Source of the DNA: Saprospiraceae bacterium | GTDB lineage: Bacteria; Bacteroidota; Bacteroidia; Chitinophagales; Saprospiraceae | NCBI GenBank assembly: GCA_026993525.1 | Contig: JALWSS010000071.1 | Location: 1 to 64,000 of the forward strand | DNA: 64,000 nt | Reading direction: 5' to 3' | Shown here: positions 23,708-32,900 of the stretch, piece after piece | How positions within the stretch are numbered: position 1 is the stretch's first letter | How the letters are laid out: each line of letters begins with the position of its first letter | The notes under the pieces: model-generated | Database searches by the model: none | What the model saw: only the letters and a program-made list of their open reading frames with translations | What the model was told of the DNA's origin: nothing | Program-made: the position numbers and the translations under genes

Positions 23708-26605
23708 CTATTCGATGGTGAGTTTTTTTTCAACCATTGTCCTCTCTTTTTCAAAGACCAGGGTGTAGGTGCCTTTTTCAAGGTAAAACTTGCCGCTGTC
23801 AGCCTTTTCAAGTTTGATTTCCTTTCCTTTTTCTTTCTTCCCGTTGAGCTGTTTCTGATAATCCTTCACGACTTTTTCGTCAACAAAGCCATTGTATGTC
23901 AGGTAGTTAAATCCTTTTTGCAGATCCTCCGTCCAGGAGGCCAGGGTCAGCTCGTCCATTTTGACGCTTATTCTGACTTTGCCTGGCTCATTGGTAAAAA
24001 CCGGCAAACTGATCTCAGGTTCTGAGTACTCACCGGTATAAGCTCTTCTCTCCCGTCCCCATTGCCCGAACTTACGGACTTTGCCGGGGTCGAACACATA
24101 CAAGCCGGAGTTGACGATGGAGTCGTTTATCATCTCCAGATGCTCCACATTTCCGACGTAAAGAGACCGTCCGTGTGTTCCCAGGATCAGGTCCTTTGCC
24201 TTCGGGTGAATGAGCAGGTCGTGCACGGCCACTGCCGGCACATCGTCGCCAAGGGCCATCCAGGTGGCACCTCTGTCAATGGAAACGTAAGCACCGTGGT
24301 CGGTTCCGGCATACAGGAGGTTTTCGTTGTGAGGGTCTTCCCGGATCACATTGACGGGCTCCATCGGCAGTTCATTGCCAATAGAAGTCCAGTTTTCTCC
24401 ATAATCGTCAGAAACAAAGACCATCGGGTCAAAGACATCGTTGCGGTAGCCATTCATGGAAACGTACACCCGTCCCAATTCATGGGCAGAGGCCTGGACC
24501 CGGCTTACATAGTAGCCCTGTGGCAGCCCCCGGCTGATGTTTTGCCAGGAGTGGCCGCCGTCTTTGCTCACATGCACCAGTCCATCGTCAGAACCGGTGT
24601 ACAGGAGCCCGAACGCCAGGGGAGATTCGTGGATGGTGGTCAGTGTACCAAAGGGCACATCCCCTTCCCGGCCGCCTTGTGTCAGGTCGCCGGAAATGGC
24701 CTTCCAGTCGTCGCCCCGGTTCATGGAGCGATACAGTTTGTTGGCACCGATATACAGGATGTCCTGGTTGTGGACGGACAGGTGGATGGGCGTTTGCCAG
24801 TTCCAGCGCAGGGGCCGTTCGCCCAGTTCGTGCTGTGGGGTAATGCGTTTGCGCTTTCCTGATTTCTTGTTGATTCTGAAATAGTTGCCAAACTGAAATC
24901 CGGTGTAAACCGTGTTGTTGTCGCGGGTGTCCACCTGCACCTGCATGCCGTCGCCACCCATAATGGCATCAAAAGGGTAGTTGCCACTGCTGTGCCAACT
25001 CAGATTGGGCTTGTTGTTGTGGGGTCCATACCAGACGCCATTGTCCTGGCAACCGCCGTAAACGTTGTAATTCCGCTCGTGGTCAACAGCGATGGCATAA
25101 AATTGCCCGACGGAGGGCGAGTTGCATTTCACCCAGGTCTCGCCGTTGTCGTAAGAGATGTTGACACCACCGTCGTTGCCGAGGATGAGGTGTCCGTTCC
25201 GGGTTGGATCAATCCAGAGTGCGTGGTGGTCCACATGCACGTTCTCCCGGTTGATGTTGTTCCAGGTTTTTCCGCCATCGTCGGAATGCAGGACGGGTAC
25301 CCCGTAAATGTAAAGCTCTTCGGCATTGGCGGGATTTACATGCACTTTTCCGAAGTAATAACCGTAGGTGTAATACACATTGTCAAGGTAATCCTCGTGG
25401 GTGCGCTGCCAGCTGGCTCCGCCGTCTTTGGAAAGGTAAACCTCGGCTCCGGTTACTTCGGTGTCAAAAAGGTCTTCATTGGCATTGTACAGGTAATCGT
25501 ACAGCGCTACCGGTTTGAGCTTGCCGGCTTTGACCATGCGCTTCAGCTTTTTGGCGGTGTATTTCTTCGGAAAACGGTTTTCTTCGAGAAAGGCGTCAAG
25601 CTTCTTGTCGTCGAGCGCCAGAAAGGATTTGACCTCCATGTTTTTGAAGTCGTGCTTCGTCAGCGCATCCGTTTCTTCTTCCTTTTTCTCTTTCGGTCTG
25701 GGGGTCTGGTTGTCCACCACGGCATAAACCCAGGTTTCTCCGTTGTGAACGGCGGCATCCAGGCCAACCCGGCCCACACCGTCGCCGGTAGGGAAACCGG
25801 AGCCTTCAATATTCACGCGGGTCCAGGTTCTGCCCCCATCTTCGCTTTTGAAGATGCCGGAACCTTCTCCGGACTCTACAAAATTCCAGGCTCTGCGTTC
25901 CCGGTGCCAGGTGGCTGCATAGATGATGTCGGGGTTGGCCGGGTCCCTCACCATGTCAACGGCGCCGGTATTTTCATTGACGAAGAGTACCTGCTGCCAG
26001 GTCTTGCCACCGTCGTCCGTTCTGTACACGCCCCTTTCCCGGTTGGGCGTGTACAGGTGCCCCAGGGCAGCAACCAGTACCACATCGGGGTTGTCGGGGT
26101 GGAGCAGCACTTTGCCGATGTGGTGGCTTTCGCCCAATCCCTTGTATTCCCAGTTGGCACCCCCGTCTTTTGACACGAACATGCCTGTGCCGGCATAGGA
26201 TGAGCGGCTGGAGTTGACCTCCCCGCTACCCACCCAGATGGTGTTGTTTTTCCAGTCCACAGCAATATCTCCAATGGTCATCACCACCTCGTGGTCAAAT
26301 ATGGGGCTGAATGACTGGCCGTTGTTTTCGGTTTTCCAGAGCCCCCCGGAAGCATAGGCCACATAAAAGCGGGTGGGGTCATCAGGTGAAACGTCCAGGT
26401 CGGCAACACGGCCTGAAAATACGGTTGGACCGATGGATTTGAAGGGAATGCCCGCCACCAGTGAATTGGCCCTGAGTTGCTTGCGCTTCTCAAATGAGGA
26501 AACTCTTTCCTGAGAAGGGGTAGGGGTGTGCTCAGCCGGTTGCGCAGCGAGGATATTTAAAACAAAGACAACCAGAACCGAACTGATCCAGGATTTGCTG
26601 GTCAT
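23708..26605 (-). CDS. Exported beta-propeller protein with nine Asp-box (BNR/sortilin-like) repeats
   Basis: The 965-residue protein has a signal peptide (SWISSVLVVFVLNILAAQ). Nine Asp-box motifs S/T-x-D-x-G-x-x-W are visible: SKDGGANW, TDDGGKTW, SEDGGRTW, SKDGGASW, SDDGGKTW, SYDNGETW, SKDGGHSW, SDDYGENW and SIDRGATW. These mark blades of one or two beta-propellers of the VPS10/sortilin or exo-glycosidase type. A lysine-rich insertion (KKEEETDALTKHDF to MVKAGKLKPVALYDY) splits the propeller, and the C-terminus has a short beta domain. No type IX sorting motif is seen. Members of this family are common in Bacteroidota, with unknown substrates. Confidence 0.85.
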   Translation of the reverse strand: MTSKSWISSVLVVFVLNILAAQPAEHTPTPSQERVSSFEKRKQLRANSLVAGIPFKSIGPTVFSGRVADLDVSPDDPTRFYVAYASGGLWKTENNGQSFSPIFDHEVVMTIGDIAVDWKNNTIWVGSGEVNSSRSSYAGTGMFVSKDGGANWEYKGLGESHHIGKVLLHPDNPDVVLVAALGHLYTPNRERGVYRTDDGGKTWQQVLFVNENTGAVDMVRDPANPDIIYAATWHRERRAWNFVESGEGSGIFKSEDGGRTWTRVNIEGSGFPTGDGVGRVGLDAAVHNGETWVYAVVDNQTPRPKEKKEEETDALTKHDFKNMEVKSFLALDDKKLDAFLEENRFPKKYTAKKLKRMVKAGKLKPVALYDYLYNANEDLFDTEVTGAEVYLSKDGGASWQRTHEDYLDNVYYTYGYYFGKVHVNPANAEELYIYGVPVLHSDDGGKTWNNINRENVHVDHHALWIDPTRNGHLILGNDGGVNISYDNGETWVKCNSPSVGQFYAIAVDHERNYNVYGGCQDNGVWYGPHNNKPNLSWHSSGNYPFDAIMGGDGMQVQVDTRDNNTVYTGFQFGNYFRINKKSGKRKRITPQHELGERPLRWNWQTPIHLSVHNQDILYIGANKLYRSMNRGDDWKAISGDLTQGGREGDVPFGTLTTIHESPLAFGLLYTGSDDGLVHVSKDGGHSWQNISRGLPQGYYVSRVQASAHELGRVYVSMNGYRNDVFDPMVFVSDDYGENWTSIGNELPMEPVNVIREDPHNENLLYAGTDHGAYVSIDRGATWMALGDDVPAVAVHDLLIHPKAKDLILGTHGRSLYVGNVEHLEMINDSIVNSGLYVFDPGKVRKFGQWGRERRAYTGEYSEPEISLPVFTNEPGKVRISVKMDELTLASWTEDLQKGFNYLTYNGFVDEKVVKDYQKQLNGKKEKGKEIKLEKADSGKFYLEKGTYTLVFEKERTMVEKKLTIE

Positions 26606-26725
26606 AACGATTGAGAAGATTGAATGAAGACTTGTTTTCGAGTGCTCCCTAACGGGCTACTATTGATCTCCGCTTTGATGCATGGAAGTTATCTATGGTA
26701 TCTTTTCTTTTCCTTTATACCCGAT

Positions 26726-26858
26726 TCGAAGTGGTTTGGGAATTATTCATCACTCCCGTCCAGTGTGGATGGTGAGTTTGGGTCCCGAATCCCGAATCCC
26801 GAAAGCTTTCGGGATCGGGACGGGATCGCCGCCCAAACCACTTCGTTTTGAGTATATC
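26726..26858. repeat. Inverted-repeat unit with AAGCTTT palindrome
   Basis: Arms GAAGTGGTTTGGG and CCCAAACCACTTC lie ~93 bp apart around CGAATCCCGAAAGCTTTCGG. The outer right side ends CGTTTTGAGTAT, which is shared with 22380. Confidence 0.75.
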
Positions 26859-26916
26859 AATTGCGGATGGGGTGTTTTCTACTTTGTTATCTGAGGTTTA
26901 TGAGGGTTTTCTGCGG

Positions 26917-26924
26917 CAAATATA
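26917..26924 (-). promoter_or_regulatory. TAnnTTTG -7 box, probably for the Asp-box propeller gene
   Basis: The minus-strand TATATTTG lies about 310 bases from the ATG at 26605, with the inverted-repeat unit in between. The leader is unusually long for this genome. Confidence 0.45.
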
Positions 26925-26999
26925 ACAATCGGACTAAACTGAGAAAGGAAATACTGAAATCCTTATCAAGTTGTGACAAAAGCCGGGCCTGGAGCCTGT

Positions 27000-28277
27000 C
27001 TATACGGGCAAATCGTATTCTTTGATCTTCCGGTAAAGCGTCCGTTCTGAGATGCCAAGTTCCTGCGCTGCATCGCGGCGTTTGCCGTTGTGCTTTTTCA
27101 ATGCCTTCATTATCAGCTCTTTTTCCATCTCCACCAGGCTGAGATTTTCCTCCACCACTTCAGCTTTGTGGTAAGTATCATCCTCCTCTCTCAGAATGAT
27201 CGGCTGGTTGCCGGGTTGCTCCGGGTATTGTGGCAAGCTGTTCTCAGGAGGGGCAGCGTTGCGTGTAGCAGTATCCTTCATGTCGCCAAGAAAAGCAGGG
27301 GTGTACATGGGCTTCAACCCGGCCCCGGTGGGCATTTCGAGGTTGTTTTGACGAACCAGCTCAAAGATCAGTGTTTTGAGGTGGTTCAGGTCGTTTTTCA
27401 TGTCGAACAGGAACTTGTACAGAATCTCCCGCTCGTGAAAAGTCTGGGATATTTCTTCGTCTCTTCCCGGAATCATCGGCAATTGCCGCTTGTTCATTTC
27501 CGGGATGAGGCTCAACAGGTCTTCCGGCCCGATCAACCTCCGCTCAGCGAGTATGGTCAGTTGCTCCGCAACATTTTTCAGTTCCCTTACATTGCCCGGC
27601 CAACTGTAGGATTCCATCATCTTGCGGGCTTCCTGGTCCAGTTGGACGGGGTCTATCTTGTACTGCTCCGCAAGGTCGTTGGAGAATTTCCGGAACAAAA
27701 GGAAGATGTCTTCGGGTCGCTCACGCAATGCAGGCACCCGGATGGGAACGGTATTGAGACGGTAATACAGGTCTTCCCGGAATTTGCCTTTGCGAACCCG
27801 CTCCAGCAAGTCCACATTGGTGGCTGCAATGACCCGCACGTCGGTTTTTCTGACGACGGAAGAACCTACCCTGATAAACTCTCCTGATTCCAATACCCGC
27901 AGCAGGAAGGCCTGGGTGTCCAGGGGCATTTCACCCACCTCGTCGAGGAAAATCGTTCCGCCGTCAGCGGTTTCGAAATACCCCTTTCTCTCACCGGTTG
28001 CACCGGTAAAGGAGCCTTTCTCATGACCGAATAGCTCGGAATTGATGGTGCCCGACGGGATGGCCCCGCAGTTGATGGCGATAAACTGGTTGTGCTTGCG
28101 GGGGCTCAGCGCATGTATGATCTTGGAAAAAACTTCCTTGCCAACCCCACTTTCGCCATGTATCAGCACCGTCAGGTCTGTGGCGGCCACACGAACGGCG
28201 GTGTCCAGGGCCCGGTCAAGTTTCGGGGAAATGGATATGATCCCAAATCGCTGTTTGATGGCTTGCAGTGAGTGCAT
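27000..28277 (-). CDS. Sigma-54-dependent transcription activator without receiver domain
   Basis: The 425-residue protein starts almost directly with the AAA+ domain: Walker A GESGVGKE (41-48), the sigma-54 contact loop GSFTGA (88-93), Walker B GGTIFLDE (106-113), arginine-finger region LRERPEDI and WPGNVREL. A long linker (about 265-375) leads to a Fis-type helix-turn-helix at the end (KRRDAAQELGISERTLYRKIKEY). With no phosphoreceiver or GAF domain, activity must be set by expression, partner proteins or the linker. It lies 9 bases behind miaB, so the two are co-transcribed; this miaB-activator pair is familiar in Bacteroidota. Confidence 0.9.
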   Translation of the reverse strand: MHSLQAIKQRFGIISISPKLDRALDTAVRVAATDLTVLIHGESGVGKEVFSKIIHALSPRKHNQFIAINCGAIPSGTINSELFGHEKGSFTGATGERKGYFETADGGTIFLDEVGEMPLDTQAFLLRVLESGEFIRVGSSVVRKTDVRVIAATNVDLLERVRKGKFREDLYYRLNTVPIRVPALRERPEDIFLLFRKFSNDLAEQYKIDPVQLDQEARKMMESYSWPGNVRELKNVAEQLTILAERRLIGPEDLLSLIPEMNKRQLPMIPGRDEEISQTFHEREILYKFLFDMKNDLNHLKTLIFELVRQNNLEMPTGAGLKPMYTPAFLGDMKDTATRNAAPPENSLPQYPEQPGNQPIILREEDDTYHKAEVVEENLSLVEMEKELIMKALKKHNGKRRDAAQELGISERTLYRKIKEYDLPV

Positions 28278-28286
28278 GTTTGATCT

Positions 28287-29717
28287 TTAGTTTTCTACAA
28301 TATGTCCTCTCAAAGTGGCGGAAGTGGCGCTTTCAACTTTTACCAACACATAGTCGCCGGGCTTTAAGCCATGTTTTTTCGGGAACACAATCATTTTGTT
28401 CTGGCTGTTTCGCCCTTTGAAATCCTGATCCGAGCGTTTGGAATTGCCTTCGATCAACACCTTGAATGTCTTGCCAATGTCCGCCTGGTTGTGTTTGAAG
28501 GAAACCTGGTTTTGCAGTCTGACTATTTCCTGCAAGCGGCGTTTTTTGACCTCTTCCGGAACGTCATCCTTCAGCTTGCGGGCGGCCAGCGTACCCGGCC
28601 TTTCGGAATAGAAAAACATGTAAGACATGCTATAGTTGGCCCATTCGATCATGCTCAGGGTATCCCGGTGCTCCTCCTCTGTTTCCGTGCAAAACCCTGC
28701 AATGATGTCCGAGCTGATGGCACAATCGGGCAGGATGCGGTAAATGGCCTTGACGCGGTCCATGTACCATTCCCGGTCGTAGGTGCGGTTCATCAATTTC
28801 AAAACCCGGCTGTTGCCACTTTGCACCGGCAGGTGGATGTAATTGCAGATGTTGTCGTACCTGGCCATGGTGTAGAGCACTTCGTCGGTAATGTCTTTGG
28901 GGTGGGAGGTGGAAAACCTGACCCTGAGATCGGGATGGACGTGGGCAACCATTTCGAGCAACTGTGCAAAAGTGACGACCTGGCCGGTCTCAGGATTCTC
29001 CCATTTGTAACTGTCCACGTTTTGGCCCAAAAGGGTCACTTCCCGGTATCCTCTTTCAAACAGTTCGGTCGCTTCCGCAACGATGCTGAAACAATCCCGG
29101 CTGCGCTCTCTTCCGCGCGTAAACGGCACCACACAGAAGCTGCACATGTTGTCGCAACCCCGCATAATTGAGATAAAAGCCGTAACGCCGTTGGAGTCCA
29201 GCCTCAGTGGACTGATATCGGCATAGGTTTCTTCTTTTGACAAAAAGACATTGACGCCTTTTTCGCCTTCACCAACCACCTCCAGCAATTTCGGCAGGTC
29301 GCGGTAGGCATCCGGGCCCACCACCATGTCCACCAGTTTTTCTTCTTCCAAAAACCTGGTTTTCAGGCGCTCAGCCATGCAACCCAGCACCCCCACCATG
29401 GTTTCCGGTTTCTGTTGCTTCACCTTGTCGAACTCCCTGAGGCGCTTGCGAACCGTTTCCTCTGCCTTCTCCCGAATGGAGCAGGTATTGATCAGGATGA
29501 GGTCTGCCGCCTCAACATTTCGCGTAGGAGCAAAGCCGGAATCCGACAGGATGCTGGCCACGATCTCACTGTCGCTGAAGTTCATCTGGCAGCCATAGCT
29601 CTCGATGTAAAAGCGTTTCTTGCCGTCAGCAAGGGCCTCGTCGTAAAAAACTTCGCCCTGGCGGGACTCATCCACGGTTTTGTTCTTACCGGTCAGTGTC
29701 GGGTTGTTGTCGTACAT
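28287..29717 (-). CDS. miaB: tRNA-2-methylthio-N6-dimethylallyladenosine synthase MiaB
   Basis: This 476-residue radical-SAM methylthiotransferase modifies A37 of tRNAs that read UNN codons. The N-terminal UPF0004 domain has [15 protein letters not shown] (Cys43), [10 protein letters not shown] and LGCMAERL for one Fe-S cluster. The radical-SAM motif is GCDNMCSFC within [24 protein letters not shown] domain ([20 protein letters not shown] through [13 protein letters not shown]) binds tRNA. It is the first gene of an operon with the sigma-54 activator. Confidence 0.96.
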   Translation of the reverse strand: MYDNNPTLTGKNKTVDESRQGEVFYDEALADGKKRFYIESYGCQMNFSDSEIVASILSDSGFAPTRNVEAADLILINTCSIREKAEETVRKRLREFDKVKQQKPETMVGVLGCMAERLKTRFLEEEKLVDMVVGPDAYRDLPKLLEVVGEGEKGVNVFLSKEETYADISPLRLDSNGVTAFISIMRGCDNMCSFCVVPFTRGRERSRDCFSIVAEATELFERGYREVTLLGQNVDSYKWENPETGQVVTFAQLLEMVAHVHPDLRVRFSTSHPKDITDEVLYTMARYDNICNYIHLPVQSGNSRVLKLMNRTYDREWYMDRVKAIYRILPDCAISSDIIAGFCTETEEEHRDTLSMIEWANYSMSYMFFYSERPGTLAARKLKDDVPEEVKKRRLQEIVRLQNQVSFKHNQADIGKTFKVLIEGNSKRSDQDFKGRNSQNKMIVFPKKHGLKPGDYVLVKVESATSATLRGHIVEN

Positions 29718-29776
29718 GAAAATCTGATTGTTTGCCTTTCAAATCAGCCCGGAGGCTCCCTTTTTACAAGGGGTTG

Positions 29777-29784
29777 CAAAGATA
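29777..29784 (-). promoter_or_regulatory. TAnnTTTG -7 box for miaB
   Basis: The minus-strand TATCTTTG lies 60 bases before the miaB ATG. Confidence 0.6.
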
Positions 29785-29882
29785 CCCTAAATCTGAACTT
29801 GAATGACAAAATGGCAGGAAACTTAAATCAACAAACACAGCAGAATGTCAAACAAAAGATTAACGGAATTCTGATGTTGCAC

Positions 29883-29890
29883 TATTTTTG
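29883..29890 (+). promoter_or_regulatory. TAnnTTTG -7 box for the C25-family giant gene
   Basis: TATTTTTG lies 17 bases before the ATG at 29907 and is divergent from the miaB promoter. Confidence 0.6.
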
Positions 29891-29906
29891 AACCTGTGCC
29901 GGTGAA

Positions 29907-32900
29907 ATGAACAGGACAAATTCACAATCCCTTGGGTTCATGCGATACCTGATTGCCTTCTTCCTCTCGGTTTTTTACCTTTCTTTTTCCTTCGGTCAAA
30001 TCATCGTAGGCACCGATACCCTCTACGGCAACGAGTGGATCAACTACGACCAGCCATACTTCAAAATGCTGGTAGCCGAAGACGGCATGTACAAAGTCAC
30101 CGGCCAGGAACTTCAGGACGCCGGCGTGCCCATCACCACCATCAACGGCAATGCTTACCAGCTTTTCCACAACGGCAAAGAAATCCCCATCTACACCTCC
30201 ACCGATCAACCCTTCCAACCCACCGACTTCCTCCTGTTCTACGGCGAAATGAACCGCGCTGAACTGGACCGCTACCTGTTTCAAAACCCGGAAGAGGAAA
30301 TGATGAACCCGAGGTATAGCCTGATTACGGATAGCAGTGCTTATTTTTTGACGTGGGGGGGAGGGGGAATCGGTAAACGATATATGGAAGAAATCAATGA
30401 TCTGGCAAATTTACCCCCCAAAACAGAATGGTGTTGGTATAGCCAGGAACTGGTGTTTGATGACCGTCTTAAGAAAGAAGCCAACGCCCATGGTATCAGC
30501 AAATCCAACTACACAAGGGCTGAAGGCTATGCTACCAATTGGGCTAATGCCCAGAGTCACGCAATGAGCCTGCCTTTCCCTTTTATTGGGAATGTCAATC
30601 CGCTTATAAAGTTGCGGTATTCCGGAAACCTGGGTAGTCATCAATTGGAGATCAAGCTAAATGAAGAAATCGTTCTTGTTGATGAATTTTATGATTATGA
30701 GGTTCGAGAACCTCAAATAGAGTTTTCCAGTCAATTATTGAATGCGCCGCTGACAATCGAATTGAGAGGCCTGACATCCAACAATGATCGACATCGCCTG
30801 GCTTTCATCTATTTCGAATATCCCCATTTATTTGAATTTGAAAACAGCAGCTACACTTCGTTTGCATTGGATGCATCTTCCGAGGGTCATTACCTTGAAA
30901 TCAACAACTTCGACGATGACGATGATGTCCTCTTGTTTAATTTGTCAGACGGATACTTTATCACTGCCGTTTCGGATGCGGGAATATTGAAATTTAAATT
31001 ACCAGCAAATGATGAGTTGGAGGATTTTGTTTTAGTTAATACCGAAACAGGAGCTTTACCGGCGCCTTATTTATCCCCAACTAATTTTACCGATTACACC
31101 CAAACAAATGCTGAATTTATCATTATTTCCAGCGAAAAATTGTTTGATGACGGCAATGGAGTCAATTGGATAGAAGAGTATGCTAATTATCGATCATCCA
31201 ATCAGGGTGGTGGCTATAACACGTTGGTTGTTAAAGTACAGGATTTATACGATCAGTTTGCCTGGGGGCTGAACCGACACCCGTTGAGCATCCGGAATTT
31301 TGCCTGGTGGGTCAAAAAAAACTGGAGTACTCCCAAGTACATCCTATTGATCGGAAAGGGTTTGGAATATTATCGGGTCCGTACAGCAAGTGCATTGGCA
31401 AGCAATACCCAGTATTATTTGCCCACATGGGGAGTTCCGGGGTCTGATAACTTACTGGTGGCAGGAAACAACGGATATACCCCGATAATTCCCATAGGAC
31501 GAGTCGCCTGCTGGAATACGGATGATTTGAGAATTTACTTTGAAAAAGTAAAACAGTTTGAAGCTGCAAGGAATAAACCTCAGACCATTGACAACCGCTT
31601 GTGGATGAAAAATTTGTTGCACCTGGGTGGTGGCAACGCTGCCAATCCTGGCGAACAACAACTTATCAGAAATTACCTGAAAAATTTTGAAGATATACTT
31701 GCAACAAGCAGGTTTGGATCGCACACGATGTCCTATTACAAAACCAGCTCCGATCCAATTCAACAACCGCAAACAGATCTAATATTCGATTATATCAACA
31801 ACGGGGTTTCTCTTGTGACATTTTTCGGACATTCCGGCCTTGGGGTATTTGATTTGACCATAGATTTCCCTGAAAACTATCACAATCAGGGGAAGTACTA
31901 CTGGATGCTGTCACTGGGCTGTTATGCAGGAAACATTCATACTACAACCAGGGGAATTGGTGAGCGATTTGTATTCATGGAGGAAGCCGGGCCTATAGCG
32001 TTTACAGCCACCGCAGGGCAAGGCTTTATCTCTGCACTGGGGACTTATGTTTCCAAATTGTACGATCTTCTAGGCAACAGCATGTATGGCCAGGGTCTTG
32101 GGAATATCCTCCAGGCCACCAATGGCAATTTTTCTGAAGGAAATTTTGGAATTGATCTAATCCGGCAACAGTTCAATTTGTTGGGGGACCCTTCACTTAG
32201 CCTGAACCCTGCACCAGGCCCTGATTATGTTATAGACCCGGCGTCAGTTCAGATTTCACCTGAGCGGATCGTAGCCAACCAGGGAGAGGGGGAATTCAAA
32301 GTAGCAGTGGCAAATCTTGGCCAGAATCTGCCAGATTCGATCATTCTTTCAGGTTTTCAACAATTGCCCGATGGTTCGCAGGAACAAATTCTTGACACCT
32401 TGTTGCGCGCTCCTTCTTACAAAGACGAATACGTGTTCAAATTGCCCAGCCAAAGAAAGGAAACAATTGGCTTGAACCGTCTTCACCTTACCATTGATGC
32501 AGATGACCGGGTAGAGGAATTGCCTCAGCCAACAGGGGAGTTGAACAACAAACTGGTGATGTCCGATGGACAAACAGGCTTTCCTTTTCTGGTCCGTGAT
32601 AACAGTGCAGTTCCAGTGTACCCCCCGGAATTTGCCATCGTTGACAATACCAATCTTACCCTCAAGGCATATACCACTGATCCTCTGGCACCTGAGCGAA
32701 AATATATTTTTGAACTGGATACGACAGATACTTTTGACGATCCTATAATTTCAAGAAAAGAAATAGTTCAACAAGGCGGAGTCCTGAAATGGACCCCAGA
32801 TGTGACACTGGATACCAGCAAGGTATATTTTTGGAGGGTAAGCCCTGACAGTTTATCTCCAGAAAATAGTTATTTATGGTCTTATTCTTCCTTTATTGTG

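Larger units (their letters stand above)
26606..26999. other. 394-bp gap: long leader, inverted repeat and promoter
   Basis: There is no gene. It holds an inverted repeat, GAAGTGGTTTGGG (26729-26741) against CCCAAACCACTTC (26834-26846), enclosing the palindrome CCCGAAAGCTTTCGGG. A -7 box pointing left is at 26917-26924. The right arm matches the repeat at 22380-22436 in inverse orientation. Confidence 0.6.

Noticed and set aside
24992-26173. 393-codon open frame opposite the Asp-box propeller gene
   Set aside because: It is exactly antisense to repeated Asp-box codons. Its composition is Val/Gly/His-rich without a family motif.
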